Source of the DNA: an uncultured Faecalibacterium sp.
Lineage (GTDB): Bacteria; Bacillota; Clostridia; Oscillospirales; Ruminococcaceae
Direction: 5' to 3'
Length of the DNA stretch: 23,640 bases
Assembly: GCA_934553285.1 (NCBI GenBank)
Contig: CAKTFD010000022.1
Location: 1 to 23,640 of the forward strand
Shown here: positions 13,858 to 20,899 of the stretch, piece by piece
How the letters are laid out: each line of letters opens with the position of its first letter
Position numbering within the stretch: position 1 is the first letter of the stretch
Position numbers and translations under genes: made by a program
The notes under the pieces: model-generated
Databases searched by the model: none
Told to the model about the DNA's origin: nothing
Seen by the model: the letters and a program-made list of their open reading frames with translations, nothing else

Positions 13858-13904
13858 GAATCAAATGGCAAACGCTGCTCCGGAAGTGCTCCGGGGCAGC
13901 TTTT
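13858..13904 (+). repeat. 47-nt direct repeat and terminator, copy 2
   Basis: Second copy of the 11936-11982 repeat, in the same orientation, differing at two positions. It begins 22 nt after the LRR gene stop and forms the same hairpin (13873-13901) plus T-run, so it terminates that gene. Confidence 0.85.
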
Positions 13905-13980
13905 ATTTTGCCAAAAACTTTCCACGGCCCTTTGAAATGTGTTATACTGGGAGAAAACGATGCATACAGGAGAGAGTACC

Positions 13981-14871
13981 ATGCAATATAAGATTCTGGC
14001 AAGCGATTACGACAATACGCTGATGCCCTTTGGGGAGGCTAAGCCCCGCCCGGCGGTGGTAAAAGCGGTAAAAAAACTGCAGGCCGCCGGGGGCAAATTT
14101 GTGCTCAGCACCGGCCGCGCCTACCCCGGCATCCGGGCTAAAGGCCAGCTGGGCGGCATCCGGTTCGACTACGCCATTACCTGCAACGGTGCCTGCGTGG
14201 TGGACCGCGAGGGCAATGTGGTGGCCGAGCATCCGCTTACCAGCGAGGAAATGTACGTGCTGGTGGATTTTTGCGAGGATTATAACTACCCGCTGCAATT
14301 CAACTTCCGGGATGCCAGCTACGCCTACTGTGAGTATGAGTATCTCCATAAAGGGTACCAGATGATGAACAGCCCCGGGCTGGACTGCGTGGATGGCGAG
14401 GATCAGGACCGTCATCTTCTGGATATGCCCCACGCCGCCTTTGCCGCCATGCCGCCGCAGGAAGTGGAGCGCTTCCACGAAAAATACGGCTACCTTGGCC
14501 TGCACTGGATGCAGACGGGCGCGCAGAACGCGGACGGCTACTGCTACTACGATATCGTGCGCGGCGGCATGGATAAGGGCGTCGGCCTGGCCGACCTGTG
14601 TGGGCAGATGGGGCTTACGCTGGCCGATGCTGTGGCCGCAGGCGATTCGGCCAACGATGTGGGGATGCTGAAAGCCGCCGGGCTGGGCGTCTGCATGGCC
14701 AACGGCACAGCGGATGCAAAGGCCGCAGCTGACCGGATCATCGCGGATGTGCGGGAGGACGGCGTGGCTGCCCTGATCGAGGAACTGTGGTTCAACGGCC
14801 CCCGTGCTGACCCCTCCGGCAACGACCTTGGTTCTGCCTGGGGCATGATCGAAAGCGCAGGCGACAGATGA
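13981..14871 (+). CDS. Cof-type HAD-IIB family hydrolase
   Basis: A 296-aa haloacid dehalogenase-superfamily phosphatase, probably acting on small phosphorylated metabolites or sugar phosphates in the cytoplasm. Motif I is DYDNT (residues 9-13; D9 nucleophile, D11 acid/base), motif II is the LSTGRAY serine/threonine region, and motif IV is GDSANDVGML, typical of the Cof/IIB subgroup. The cap domain lies between. The start is ATG 13981, 8 nt after AGGAG (13968-13972). A TATACT (13943-13948) upstream may be the -10, with only a poor -35. It overlaps the glycosylase gene by ATGA (14868-14871). The exact substrate cannot be told. Confidence 0.87.
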   Translation: MQYKILASDYDNTLMPFGEAKPRPAVVKAVKKLQAAGGKFVLSTGRAYPGIRAKGQLGGIRFDYAITCNGACVVDREGNVVAEHPLTSEEMYVLVDFCEDYNYPLQFNFRDASYAYCEYEYLHKGYQMMNSPGLDCVDGEDQDRHLLDMPHAAFAAMPPQEVERFHEKYGYLGLHWMQTGAQNADGYCYYDIVRGGMDKGVGLADLCGQMGLTLADAVAAGDSANDVGMLKAAGLGVCMANGTADAKAAADRIIADVREDGVAALIEELWFNGPRADPSGNDLGSAWGMIESAGDR

Positions 14872-15356
14872 GCTTTGCGCCGGTATATGATGCCCACAGC
14901 CGGGCGCTGATCCTGGGTACCTGGCCCAGCCCCAAAAGCCGGGAGATGGCCTTTTACTACGGCCATCCGCAAAACCGGTTCTGGCCGCTGCTTGCGGCGC
15001 TGACCGGGGAACCGCTGCCCGCGCGGGAGGATATCGCAGCCAAAAAACAGCTGCTTGTGCGCCATGGGCTGGCGCTGTGGGATACGCTGGAAAGCTGTAC
15101 CATTACAGGCGCATCAGATGCTTCTATCCGGGATGTGGTGCCCAACGATATCGCAGGGCTGCTGCGCAAAGCACCCATCCGGGCCGTATTCTGCAATGGG
15201 GCCACAGCCTATAAAATCTATACAAACTATCAGCAGCCCCTGACCGGTATCCCGGCGGTCCGACTGCCCAGCACCAGCCCTGCCAACGCAGCCTGCAGCC
15301 CCGCCCGGCTGGCAGAGGTGTGGGGCGCGGCCCTGGCCGGCTGGATCGTAAAATGA
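14868..15356 (+). CDS. DNA-deoxyinosine glycosylase (uracil-DNA glycosylase superfamily)
   Basis: A 162-aa base-excision repair enzyme that resembles the hypoxanthine-DNA glycosylase group of the UDG superfamily, removing deaminated adenine from DNA. Visible signatures are LILGTWPSPKSRE (residues about 15-27, the water-activating/phosphate loop region), FYYGHPQNRFWPLL, ALWDTLESC, VFCNGATAY and LPSTSPANA (DNA-intercalating loop position). The length is that of a complete single-domain enzyme. Translation appears coupled to the HAD gene through the overlapping ATGA. Why a phosphatase and a deaminated-base glycosylase are coupled is unknown; nucleotide-pool or DNA damage hygiene is a possible theme. 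Confidence 0.82.
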   Translation: MSFAPVYDAHSRALILGTWPSPKSREMAFYYGHPQNRFWPLLAALTGEPLPAREDIAAKKQLLVRHGLALWDTLESCTITGASDASIRDVVPNDIAGLLRKAPIRAVFCNGATAYKIYTNYQQPLTGIPAVRLPSTSPANAACSPARLAEVWGAALAGWIVK

Positions 15357-15387
15357 TGACAAGGCTGTAAATTCTTTTAAGAGCCAC

Positions 15388-15415
15388 TTGCGTTTTTTTG
15401 CGGACGTTGTATTAT
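15388..15415 (+). promoter_or_regulatory. Promoter of the xpaC-telA-lemA-TPM operon
   Basis: TTGCGT (15388-15393), 16 nt, TATTAT (15410-15415). Transcription would begin near 15422, about 38 nt before the first ATG, which has AAGGAG upstream. Confidence 0.45.
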
Positions 15416-15459
15416 GGATACTATAAGGGGCGCACTGCCCCGGATAAGGAGAAAAGACC

Positions 15460-16089
15460 ATGAGCAAGATCATCCGCACCCAGAAGCCCAGCGTGCTGCC
15501 GTTTTATGCAATGGCGCTGGTGTTTGTGGTGCTGTGCGCAGTGCTGCCGGTGTACAAGTTATGGGCGCTGTTGGTGGCGCTGGGCGGTGCCCTGGCAGCC
15601 TTTGGCGTTGCACGGAAGGCCTGCCCGCCCCGGGTGGTGGAGCACGAGGTGCCCTTCCACACCGGTGTGGAGGATGTGGATCAGATGCTGACCGACATCC
15701 AGCAGAAGCTGGATACCCTCCACGCGCTGAACGCTGCCCTGCCCGACCCGCAGTTGTCTGCGGCCATGACCCGCATGGAAAAGGCGGGCCGCTCCATCGT
15801 GGAAGCGGTGGAAGCCAACCCCGCCAAGGCAAAGCAGGTGCGCCGGTTTGCCAACTACTACCTGCCGGACGCTGTAAATGTGCTGCAGCAGTACGCCAAA
15901 CTGGCAAAGCAGGGGGTGCGCGGCGAGAATGCCGCCGCCATCCGTGCCGAGGTGGAGCACAACGCCGCCTCCATTGCCACAGCATTTGAAAACCAGCTGG
16001 ATGCCCTGTATGCGGCCGAGAGCATGGATCTGTCTGCAGATCTGACCGTTTTGCAGAACATGCTCCGGGGACAGGGCCTGAGCAAGTAA
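15460..16089 (+). CDS. XpaC-like membrane protein (5-bromo-4-chloroindolyl phosphate hydrolysis family)
   Basis: A 209-aa protein with two closely spaced N-terminal membrane helices (residues about 14-31 and 34-49; core YAMALVFVVLCAVLPVY, then LWALLVALGGALAAFGVA), followed by a helical cytoplasmic domain rich in Ala, Gln and charged residues. This fits the XpaC/YceN family, named after a Bacillus phenotype and not a proven phosphatase. The family is often encoded next to TelA, as here, 43 nt upstream of telA. The start ATG 15460 follows AAGGAG. Likely role: membrane anchor or partner of TelA in an envelope-stress module. Confidence 0.75.
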   Translation: MSKIIRTQKPSVLPFYAMALVFVVLCAVLPVYKLWALLVALGGALAAFGVARKACPPRVVEHEVPFHTGVEDVDQMLTDIQQKLDTLHALNAALPDPQLSAAMTRMEKAGRSIVEAVEANPAKAKQVRRFANYYLPDAVNVLQQYAKLAKQGVRGENAAAIRAEVEHNAASIATAFENQLDALYAAESMDLSADLTVLQNMLRGQGLSK

Positions 16090-16132
16090 AAACACAGACT
16101 GTTATCTGGATCTGGAAAGGAAGGAACCACCT

Positions 16133-17284
16133 ATGGCTGACAATACTTTTAATTTTGACCTGGATACCCCCGCAGTGCCCACCCTGACGCTGGACCCCAC
16201 CCCGGCGGCTGTGCCGGAGGAAAAAAAGCCGGAGCCTGCCCCCGCACCGGAAGCACAGGTGAACCTCAGCCCGGAAGAGCAGGCGATGGTAGAGCAGTTT
16301 GCCCAGAAGATCGATATCACCAACAGCCAGCAGGTGCTGCAGTATGGCGCGGCCTGCCAGAAGAAGATCGGCGATTTTTCCGAGGCAGCGCTGTCCAAGG
16401 TATCCACCAAGGATCTGGGCGAGGTGGGCGATATGATCACCGACCTCATCGGCGAGTTGAAGAGCTTTGATGCCAATGAGGAACAGCAGAAGGGCATTAT
16501 GGGCTTTTTCAAAAAGAAGTCCAACCAGCTGGATGCCCTCAAGACCAAGTACGATAAGACCGAGACCAATGTGGAAAAGATCCAGTCCATGCTGGAGGCT
16601 CATCAGGTGCAGCTGCTCAAGGATATCGCCATGCTGGATAAGATGTACGAGCTGAACATGGCCTACTTCAAGGAGCTGAGCATGTATATCCTGGCCGGTA
16701 AGAAAAAGCTGGCCGATGTGCGGGCAAACGAGCTGCAGCAGGCTATGGACAAGGCCAAGGCCTCCGGCCTGCCGGAGGATGCCCAGGCCGCCCGCGACCT
16801 TGCAGACCAGTGCGAGCGCTTTGAGAAAAAGCTGTACGACCTGGAGCTGACCCGAAACATCAGCCTGCAGATGGGGCCGCAGATCCGCCTGCTGCAGAAC
16901 AATAACACCATGATGGCAGAAAAGATCCAGTCCACCATCGTGAACACCATCCCGCTGTGGAAGAACCAGATGGTGCTGGCGCTGGGTCTGGCACACAGCC
17001 AGCAGGCCATGCAGGCCGAGCGCGCTGTGACCAATATGACCAACGACCTGCTCAAGAAGAATGCTGAGGCCCTGAAAATGGGTACCATCGAGACCGCCAA
17101 GGAGAGCCAGCGCGGCATCGTGGATATCGAGACCCTGCAGCAGACCAACAAGAGCCTGATCGAAACTCTGGACGAGCTGAACAAGATCCAGAGCGAGGGC
17201 CGCGCAAAGCGCGCTGCCGCCGAGCAGGAGCTGACCCGCATCGAAGACGAACTGAAAACCAAAATGATGGAGATCCGGAGCTGA
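16133..17284 (+). CDS. telA: TelA-family toxic anion resistance protein
   Basis: A 383-aa soluble, almost entirely helical protein of the TelA family, linked to tellurite and cell-envelope stress tolerance. Residues 1-45 form a Pro/Ala/Glu-rich disordered lead (PAAVPEEKKPEPAPAPEA); from residue 45 the helical domain includes KDLGEVGDMITDLIGELKSF, FFKKKSNQLDALKTKYDKTE, IRLLQNNNTMMAEKIQSTI and IPLWKNQMVLALGLAHSQ, typical of the family. The C-terminus is coiled coil. There are no membrane segments. The start is ATG 16133 with GGAAGGA upstream. It sits between xpaC-like and lemA-like genes and ends 1 nt before the latter, so expression is coupled. The biochemical activity of TelA is not established. 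Confidence 0.88.
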   Translation: MADNTFNFDLDTPAVPTLTLDPTPAAVPEEKKPEPAPAPEAQVNLSPEEQAMVEQFAQKIDITNSQQVLQYGAACQKKIGDFSEAALSKVSTKDLGEVGDMITDLIGELKSFDANEEQQKGIMGFFKKKSNQLDALKTKYDKTETNVEKIQSMLEAHQVQLLKDIAMLDKMYELNMAYFKELSMYILAGKKKLADVRANELQQAMDKAKASGLPEDAQAARDLADQCERFEKKLYDLELTRNISLQMGPQIRLLQNNNTMMAEKIQSTIVNTIPLWKNQMVLALGLAHSQQAMQAERAVTNMTNDLLKKNAEALKMGTIETAKESQRGIVDIETLQQTNKSLIETLDELNKIQSEGRAKRAAAEQELTRIEDELKTKMMEIRS

Positions 17285-17285
17285 G

Positions 17286-18008
17286 ATGGCAAACGCTGAT
17301 TTTTCCAGAAATAAACAACAGACTGCCCCCGGCGGCTTTGACGCGGGCAGCTACCGCGAACCGGCAAAGCCGGAGCAGACCGTGCAGCTGACCCCCCGCC
17401 AGCAGAAACTGGCCGGGCTGGAAGCAAAGCTGCCTGCGGCGCTTTCCACCCGGGCGGCAGCGCTGGCGCTGAGCGTAGTAGTGATGCTGGCAGCATTTTT
17501 CGGCTTTGGCAGTGCCAAACTGCGGGGCCGGTACAACGAGGCACGCCAGTGGTTCACCGTGGGGGTAGCGGCCGATAACGGCTATAACCTGAGCGAGGAG
17601 CTGACCACCCGGGAGAACACGGCGGCCAACATCATCACCACTGCATCCAACACCCTGGGCGCAGACAGCGCCGAGGTGCTGGCCGCACAGGATGCCCTGA
17701 CGGTGTTCAGCAGCGATCTGGCCGGTGTAAAGGCAGGCAAGACCCGGCTGCACGCCCTCTATGAGGATGATCAGACCCTTGGAGCGGCCATCGACCAGCT
17801 GTATGCAAAATTGCAGGAGCAGGCCGCCGACCCCATGAAGATGGGCGCGGTGCAGGGACAGTACGGCCAGTTCAACAGTGCAGGCACGATCATCAGCACC
17901 CTGCAGTATAATGCGGCGGTGTATCAGTATCAGGAGGAAGTCGGCGGCTTCCCGGCCAGTGTGCTGGGCGCAGTTGCCGGCGTAAAGGAGGTTGAACCCT
18001 TCGCATGA
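17286..18008 (+). CDS. LemA-like membrane protein
   Basis: A 240-aa protein with a cytoplasmic N-terminal stretch of about 55 residues, one membrane helix (residues about 57-77; core ALALSVVVMLAAFFGFG) and an extracellular helical domain (78-240) containing AADNGYNLSEELTTRENTAANIITTAS and YNAAVYQYQEEVGGFPASVLG, the latter matching the YN..V..YN...FPxxxxA segment of LemA proteins. Canonical LemA has a shorter N-terminus, so this is a divergent member. The start is ATG 17286, 1 nt after the telA stop, and its end overlaps the TPM gene by ATGA (18005-18008). LemA and TPM proteins are frequent neighbours, and the pair is thought to work at the membrane; function is otherwise unknown. Confidence 0.72.
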   Translation: MANADFSRNKQQTAPGGFDAGSYREPAKPEQTVQLTPRQQKLAGLEAKLPAALSTRAAALALSVVVMLAAFFGFGSAKLRGRYNEARQWFTVGVAADNGYNLSEELTTRENTAANIITTASNTLGADSAEVLAAQDALTVFSSDLAGVKAGKTRLHALYEDDQTLGAAIDQLYAKLQEQAADPMKMGAVQGQYGQFNSAGTIISTLQYNAAVYQYQEEVGGFPASVLGAVAGVKEVEPFA

Positions 18009-18958
18009 AAAACTTTGTAAAACGCATCAGCGCACTGGTGCTGGCCGTGGTGGTCAGCGCGGCGGTGCTGTGCCCGGCGGCTTTTGCCGCCCAGCTGCCC
18101 AGCCTGCCCAAAGACCAGTGTGTAGTGGACGATGCCGGTGTGCTGAGCAGCAGCACCGTGCAGACCATCACTGACCTGAACGCCCAGCTGCAGTCCAGCT
18201 GCAAGGGCGCACAGATCGGTGTACTTACGGTAGAATATACGGGCAATGATTCCACTGAGGATTACGCCACGCAGGCCTTTAACACCTGGGGCATCGGCTC
18301 GTCCTCGGCCAACAACGGCGTGCTGATCCTGCTGGTAATGGAGTCGGCCCAGTATGCAGATGGCGACTACTACCTGACCTACGGCGATGGTTTCCGCAAT
18401 ACCACGCTGGAAAAGCAGGCCAGCGCCATTGCGCAGACCATGGAGGACCAGTTTGCCAGCCGGGATTACGATGGTGCCGTGACTACCTGCGCAAAGAATG
18501 TGGCCAGCACCATTGCGGATATCTATGGGGTCAGTCTTTCCGGCAGCACCGGCGGTACCAGCACCGTGCAGCAGGGGAACCAGAGCAGCAGCGGCAGTAA
18601 TATCCTGACCGATCTTATGACCCTTGTGTTCACCATCCTGCTGCTGATCATCATCGTGTCGGCAGCGGTGTATCTCTTTGCAACCCCGTTCAGCTGGCTG
18701 TTCTGGTGCTTCGGCGGCCCGCGGCCTCCCCGCAGACGCCGTGGTCCCCGTGGGCCGCGCGGCCCGCACGGCCCGCCGCCGCCCCCGCCGGGCGGCTTCT
18801 ACGGGGGTGGACGCGGCCCGCGCCCGCCCCGTGGCGGCGGTTCCTTTGGCGGTGGCAGCTTTGGCGGCGGCTCGTTCGGCGGCGGCAGCTTCGGCGGTGG
18901 ATTTGGCGGCATGGGCGGCGGTTCCAGCCATGGCGGCGGCGGTGGCCGCGGCCGATAA
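18005..18958 (+). CDS. TPM-domain membrane protein with Gly/Pro/Arg-rich tail
   Basis: A 317-aa protein with a signal peptide (residues 1-29, ending PAAFAAQ), an extracellular TPM domain (about 35-175; VDDAGVLSSSTVQTI, IGVLTVEYT, NNGVLILLVM, YYLTYGDGF), a Ser/Thr/Gly linker, a hydrophobic helix (about 200-235; core TILLLIIIVSAAVYLF) and an 80-residue tail. The tail begins with RPPRRRRGPRGPRG, continues with a proline run, and ends in GGSFG repeats (18835-18920) and a GGGGGRGR terminus. The tail is predicted to be cytoplasmic, where an RGG-like segment could bind RNA, acidic lipids or partners such as TelA. The gene overlaps the lemA-like gene by 4 nt and closes the operon before a strong terminator. 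Confidence 0.82.
   Translation: MKNFVKRISALVLAVVVSAAVLCPAAFAAQLPSLPKDQCVVDDAGVLSSSTVQTITDLNAQLQSSCKGAQIGVLTVEYTGNDSTEDYATQAFNTWGIGSSSANNGVLILLVMESAQYADGDYYLTYGDGFRNTTLEKQASAIAQTMEDQFASRDYDGAVTTCAKNVASTIADIYGVSLSGSTGGTSTVQQGNQSSSGSNILTDLMTLVFTILLLIIIVSAAVYLFATPFSWLFWCFGGPRPPRRRRGPRGPRGPHGPPPPPPGGFYGGGRGPRPPRGGGSFGGGSFGGGSFGGGSFGGGFGGMGGGSSHGGGGGRGR
18835..18925 (+). repeat. GGSFG-coding tandem repeat
   Basis: Degenerate 12-15-bp units encoding GGSFG/GGGFGG repeats in the tail of the TPM protein. Codons vary between units (GGC/GGT, AGC/TCC/TCG, TTT/TTC), so the pattern is kept at protein level and is not a recent slippage product. Confidence 0.75.
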
Positions 18959-19009
18959 GGCTCCCACTATGCGCTGGCCGTTTTGGACGGAAAAAATATT
19001 ATGAATTTT

Positions 19010-19050
19010 GGGGTCCTGAAAAGCCTGCGGGCATTTCAGGACCCCTTTTT
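19010..19050 (+). terminator. Terminator after the TPM gene (conserved-loop family, copy B)
   Basis: Perfect 12-bp stem (19010-19021 GGGGTCCTGAAA with 19034-19045) followed by five T. The apical segment AGCCTGCGGGCA forms GCC-TGCG-GGC, a C(TGCG)G tetraloop. It is related to the terminator at 10839-10880. Confidence 0.92.
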
Positions 19051-19122
19051 CACAGGAGGGGGTGCTTTTGGGCAGAGCCGCAGGATTTGACGCAGGGAGT
19101 TCGCTGTCCCTTTGGAATAGAC

Positions 19123-19148
19123 AGAAAGCTCCGGGCTTTCTCTTTTTT
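19123..19148 (+). terminator. Short terminator before ilvA
   Basis: Perfect 7-bp stem AGAAAGC/GCTTTCT with a 5-nt loop, then C and six T. It lies 28 nt before the ilvA -35, insulating ilvA from upstream transcription. Confidence 0.6.
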
Positions 19149-19175
19149 GCGCCTGCTATCGTGAACGAAATTCAT

Positions 19176-19204
19176 TTGACAAAACAATTTTTGTAACTTA
19201 TACT
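19176..19204 (+). promoter_or_regulatory. Promoter of ilvA-ridA
   Basis: Consensus TTGACA (19176-19181), 17 nt, TATACT (19199-19204). The leader is about 30 nt, too short for an attenuator, with AAAGGAAG before the ATG. Confidence 0.85.
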
Positions 19205-19241
19205 GGATAGCATCACGAAAAAAATAAAGGAAGTATCTGTC

Positions 19242-20447
19242 ATGCTGACTCTGGATAAGATCTACCACGCCGCCTTTGTGCTCAAAGACGTTGCCCGCAA
19301 GACCGACCTCATCGAAGCACCCAAGCTGTCCAAGGACTGCCAGCTCTTTCTCAAGACTGAGAACCTGCAGGCTACCGGCAGCTTTAAGGTGCGCGGTGCT
19401 TACTATAAGATCAGCCAGCTTTCCGCCGAGGAAAGTGCCAAGGGCGTTATCGCCTGCTCGGCAGGCAACCATGCCCAGGGTGTGGCGCTGGCGGCTACCC
19501 GGCGCGGCATCCGCAGCATCGTCTGTATGCCGGATGGTGCCCCGCTGATGAAGGTGGAAAATACCAAGAACCTGGGGGCCGAGGTATGCCTTGTGCCCGG
19601 CACCTACGACGAAGCCCACGATAAGGCCGTGCAGCTGCAGCAGGAGTACGACATGACCTTTATCCACCCCTACGACGACGAGCTGGTGATCGCCGGGCAG
19701 GGCACCATCGGCCTGGAGATCCTGGATCAGCTGCCGGATGTGGATGCCGTGGTGGTGCCGGTGGGCGGTGGCGGCCTGATCTCCGGCATCGCCTTTGCCA
19801 TCAAGACCCTGCGCCCGGAGGTTAAGGTATACGGCGTACAGGCCGAGGGGGCACCCAGTATGTACCGCAGCCTGCACGAGCATAAGTACCAGACCCTGAA
19901 AGCGGCCTCCACCTTTGCGGACGGCATTCAGGTAAAAACTCCGGGCGAGCTGACCTACCAGCTGTGCGAGCAGTATGTGGATGATATCGTTACCGTGAGC
20001 GAGGACGAGACCGCAGCGGCCATCCTCTCCCTGATGGAGAACCAGAAGCTGGTGGCCGAGGGGGCCGGTGCCGTGCCGGTAGCGGCGGTACTGTTCCACA
20101 AGCTGCCGGTGGAGGGCAAAAAGGTGGCCTGCGTGATCTCCGGCGGCAATATCGATGTAAACATCCTCAACCGGGTCATCACCCGTGGTCTGGTGATGAG
20201 CGGCCGCAAGGCCAACCTGACCATCGCACTGGAGGACAAACCCGGCCAGCTGAAAAAGGTGGCCGAGGTGGTATCCCGCTGCGGCAGCAATGTGGTGTCG
20301 GTGCAGCACGATGGCTCTGACCCCAACATGCCCATCTCCAGCTGCTTCCTCAAGCTGACGCTGGAGACCCGCGATGCCGCCCAGATCGAGCAGATCCGCA
20401 CCGAGCTGACAAAAGCAGGCTTCCAGCTGGTGGCCGAGCGGGTGTGA
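19242..20447 (+). CDS. ilvA: Threonine ammonia-lyase
   Basis: A PLP enzyme that deaminates L-threonine to 2-oxobutanoate and ammonia, through 2-aminocrotonate and 2-iminobutanoate. The 401-aa protein has the PLP lysine K49 in TGSFKVRGAYY, SAGNHAQGVA, and the glycine-rich phosphate loop VGGGGLISG, followed by a C-terminal ACT domain (about 325-401; ANLTIALEDKPGQLKKVAEVV). One ACT-type domain and this length fit the shorter threonine ammonia-lyase group rather than the two-domain biosynthetic IlvA of E. coli. No other isoleucine-pathway gene is nearby. ridA lies 54 nt downstream, detoxifying the reactive intermediates. A strong consensus promoter precedes it. Confidence 0.92.
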   Translation: MLTLDKIYHAAFVLKDVARKTDLIEAPKLSKDCQLFLKTENLQATGSFKVRGAYYKISQLSAEESAKGVIACSAGNHAQGVALAATRRGIRSIVCMPDGAPLMKVENTKNLGAEVCLVPGTYDEAHDKAVQLQQEYDMTFIHPYDDELVIAGQGTIGLEILDQLPDVDAVVVPVGGGGLISGIAFAIKTLRPEVKVYGVQAEGAPSMYRSLHEHKYQTLKAASTFADGIQVKTPGELTYQLCEQYVDDIVTVSEDETAAAILSLMENQKLVAEGAGAVPVAAVLFHKLPVEGKKVACVISGGNIDVNILNRVITRGLVMSGRKANLTIALEDKPGQLKKVAEVVSRCGSNVVSVQHDGSDPNMPISSCFLKLTLETRDAAQIEQIRTELTKAGFQLVAERV

Positions 20448-20501
20448 GCTGCCTGCCCAAAACGCAGTTTGACGCATACACGATAAAAAGGAGATGCTTT
20501 T

Positions 20502-20879
20502 ATGAAAGTTGTAGCTACTGCCAACGCCCCCGCCGCCATCGGCCCGTACAGCCAGGCGCTGGATCTGGGCAATATGGTATTTGTATCCGGGCAGATCCCG
20601 GTGGACCCCGCCACCGGTAAGATGGCCGACACGGTAGAGGCGCAGGCCGCACAGAGCCTTGCAAACCTGAAAGCCATCCTGGCCGAGGCCGGGCTTGGCA
20701 TGAACAATGTGGTAAAAACGGTCATCTTTCTGGCCGATATCAACGATTTTGCCGCAGTGAACGCGGTGTATGCCCAGGCCTTTGCAGAGCCGTTCCCCGC
20801 CCGCAGCTGCGTGCAGGTGGCGGCCATCCCCAAGGGTGCAAAGCTGGAGATCGAGTGCATTGCAGTGCGGGAAGCCTGA
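20502..20879 (+). CDS. ridA: RidA family 2-iminobutanoate/2-iminopropanoate deaminase
   Basis: A 125-aa trimeric enzyme that speeds hydrolysis of the enamine/imine intermediates released by PLP enzymes such as threonine ammonia-lyase, protecting other PLP enzymes from damage. The family pattern is complete: GPYSQAL (residues 14-20), VFVSGQIPVDPATG, and the catalytic arginine R101 in FPARSCVQV with E118 in LEIECIAV. The length is standard. The start is ATG 20502 with AAAAGGAG upstream. It follows ilvA, the source of its substrate, and probably shares its transcript. A strong bidirectional terminator follows. Confidence 0.95.
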   Translation: MKVVATANAPAAIGPYSQALDLGNMVFVSGQIPVDPATGKMADTVEAQAAQSLANLKAILAEAGLGMNNVVKTVIFLADINDFAAVNAVYAQAFAEPFPARSCVQVAAIPKGAKLEIECIAVREA

Positions 20880-20899
20880 AACCCCGCCTGCGGATAAAG

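Larger units (their letters stand above)
19051..19241 (+). other. Intergenic unit with possible 42-codon ORF, terminator and ilvA promoter
   Basis: An AGGAGG (19054-19059) lies 8 nt before a TTG at 19068 that opens a 42-codon frame to 19196 (starting LGRAAGFDAGSS). The frame runs through a terminator-like hairpin and the ilvA -35, so it is probably not a real gene and may be a decayed remnant. The hairpin AGAAAGC-TCCGG-GCTTTCT (19123-19141) with six T (19143-19148) implies something transcribed across this gap, such as a small RNA or read-through. Confidence 0.3.

Noticed and set aside
13920..13948. Promoter of the HAD gene
   Set aside because: The TATACT is a good -10, but the segment 17 nt upstream (TTCCAC) is a poor -35, so I did not list it as a feature.
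18835..18925. Regular short repeats suggesting a CRISPR or satellite array
   Set aside because: The units are 12-15 bp, lie in frame within the TPM gene and encode GGSFG; no spacers and no cas genes are present.
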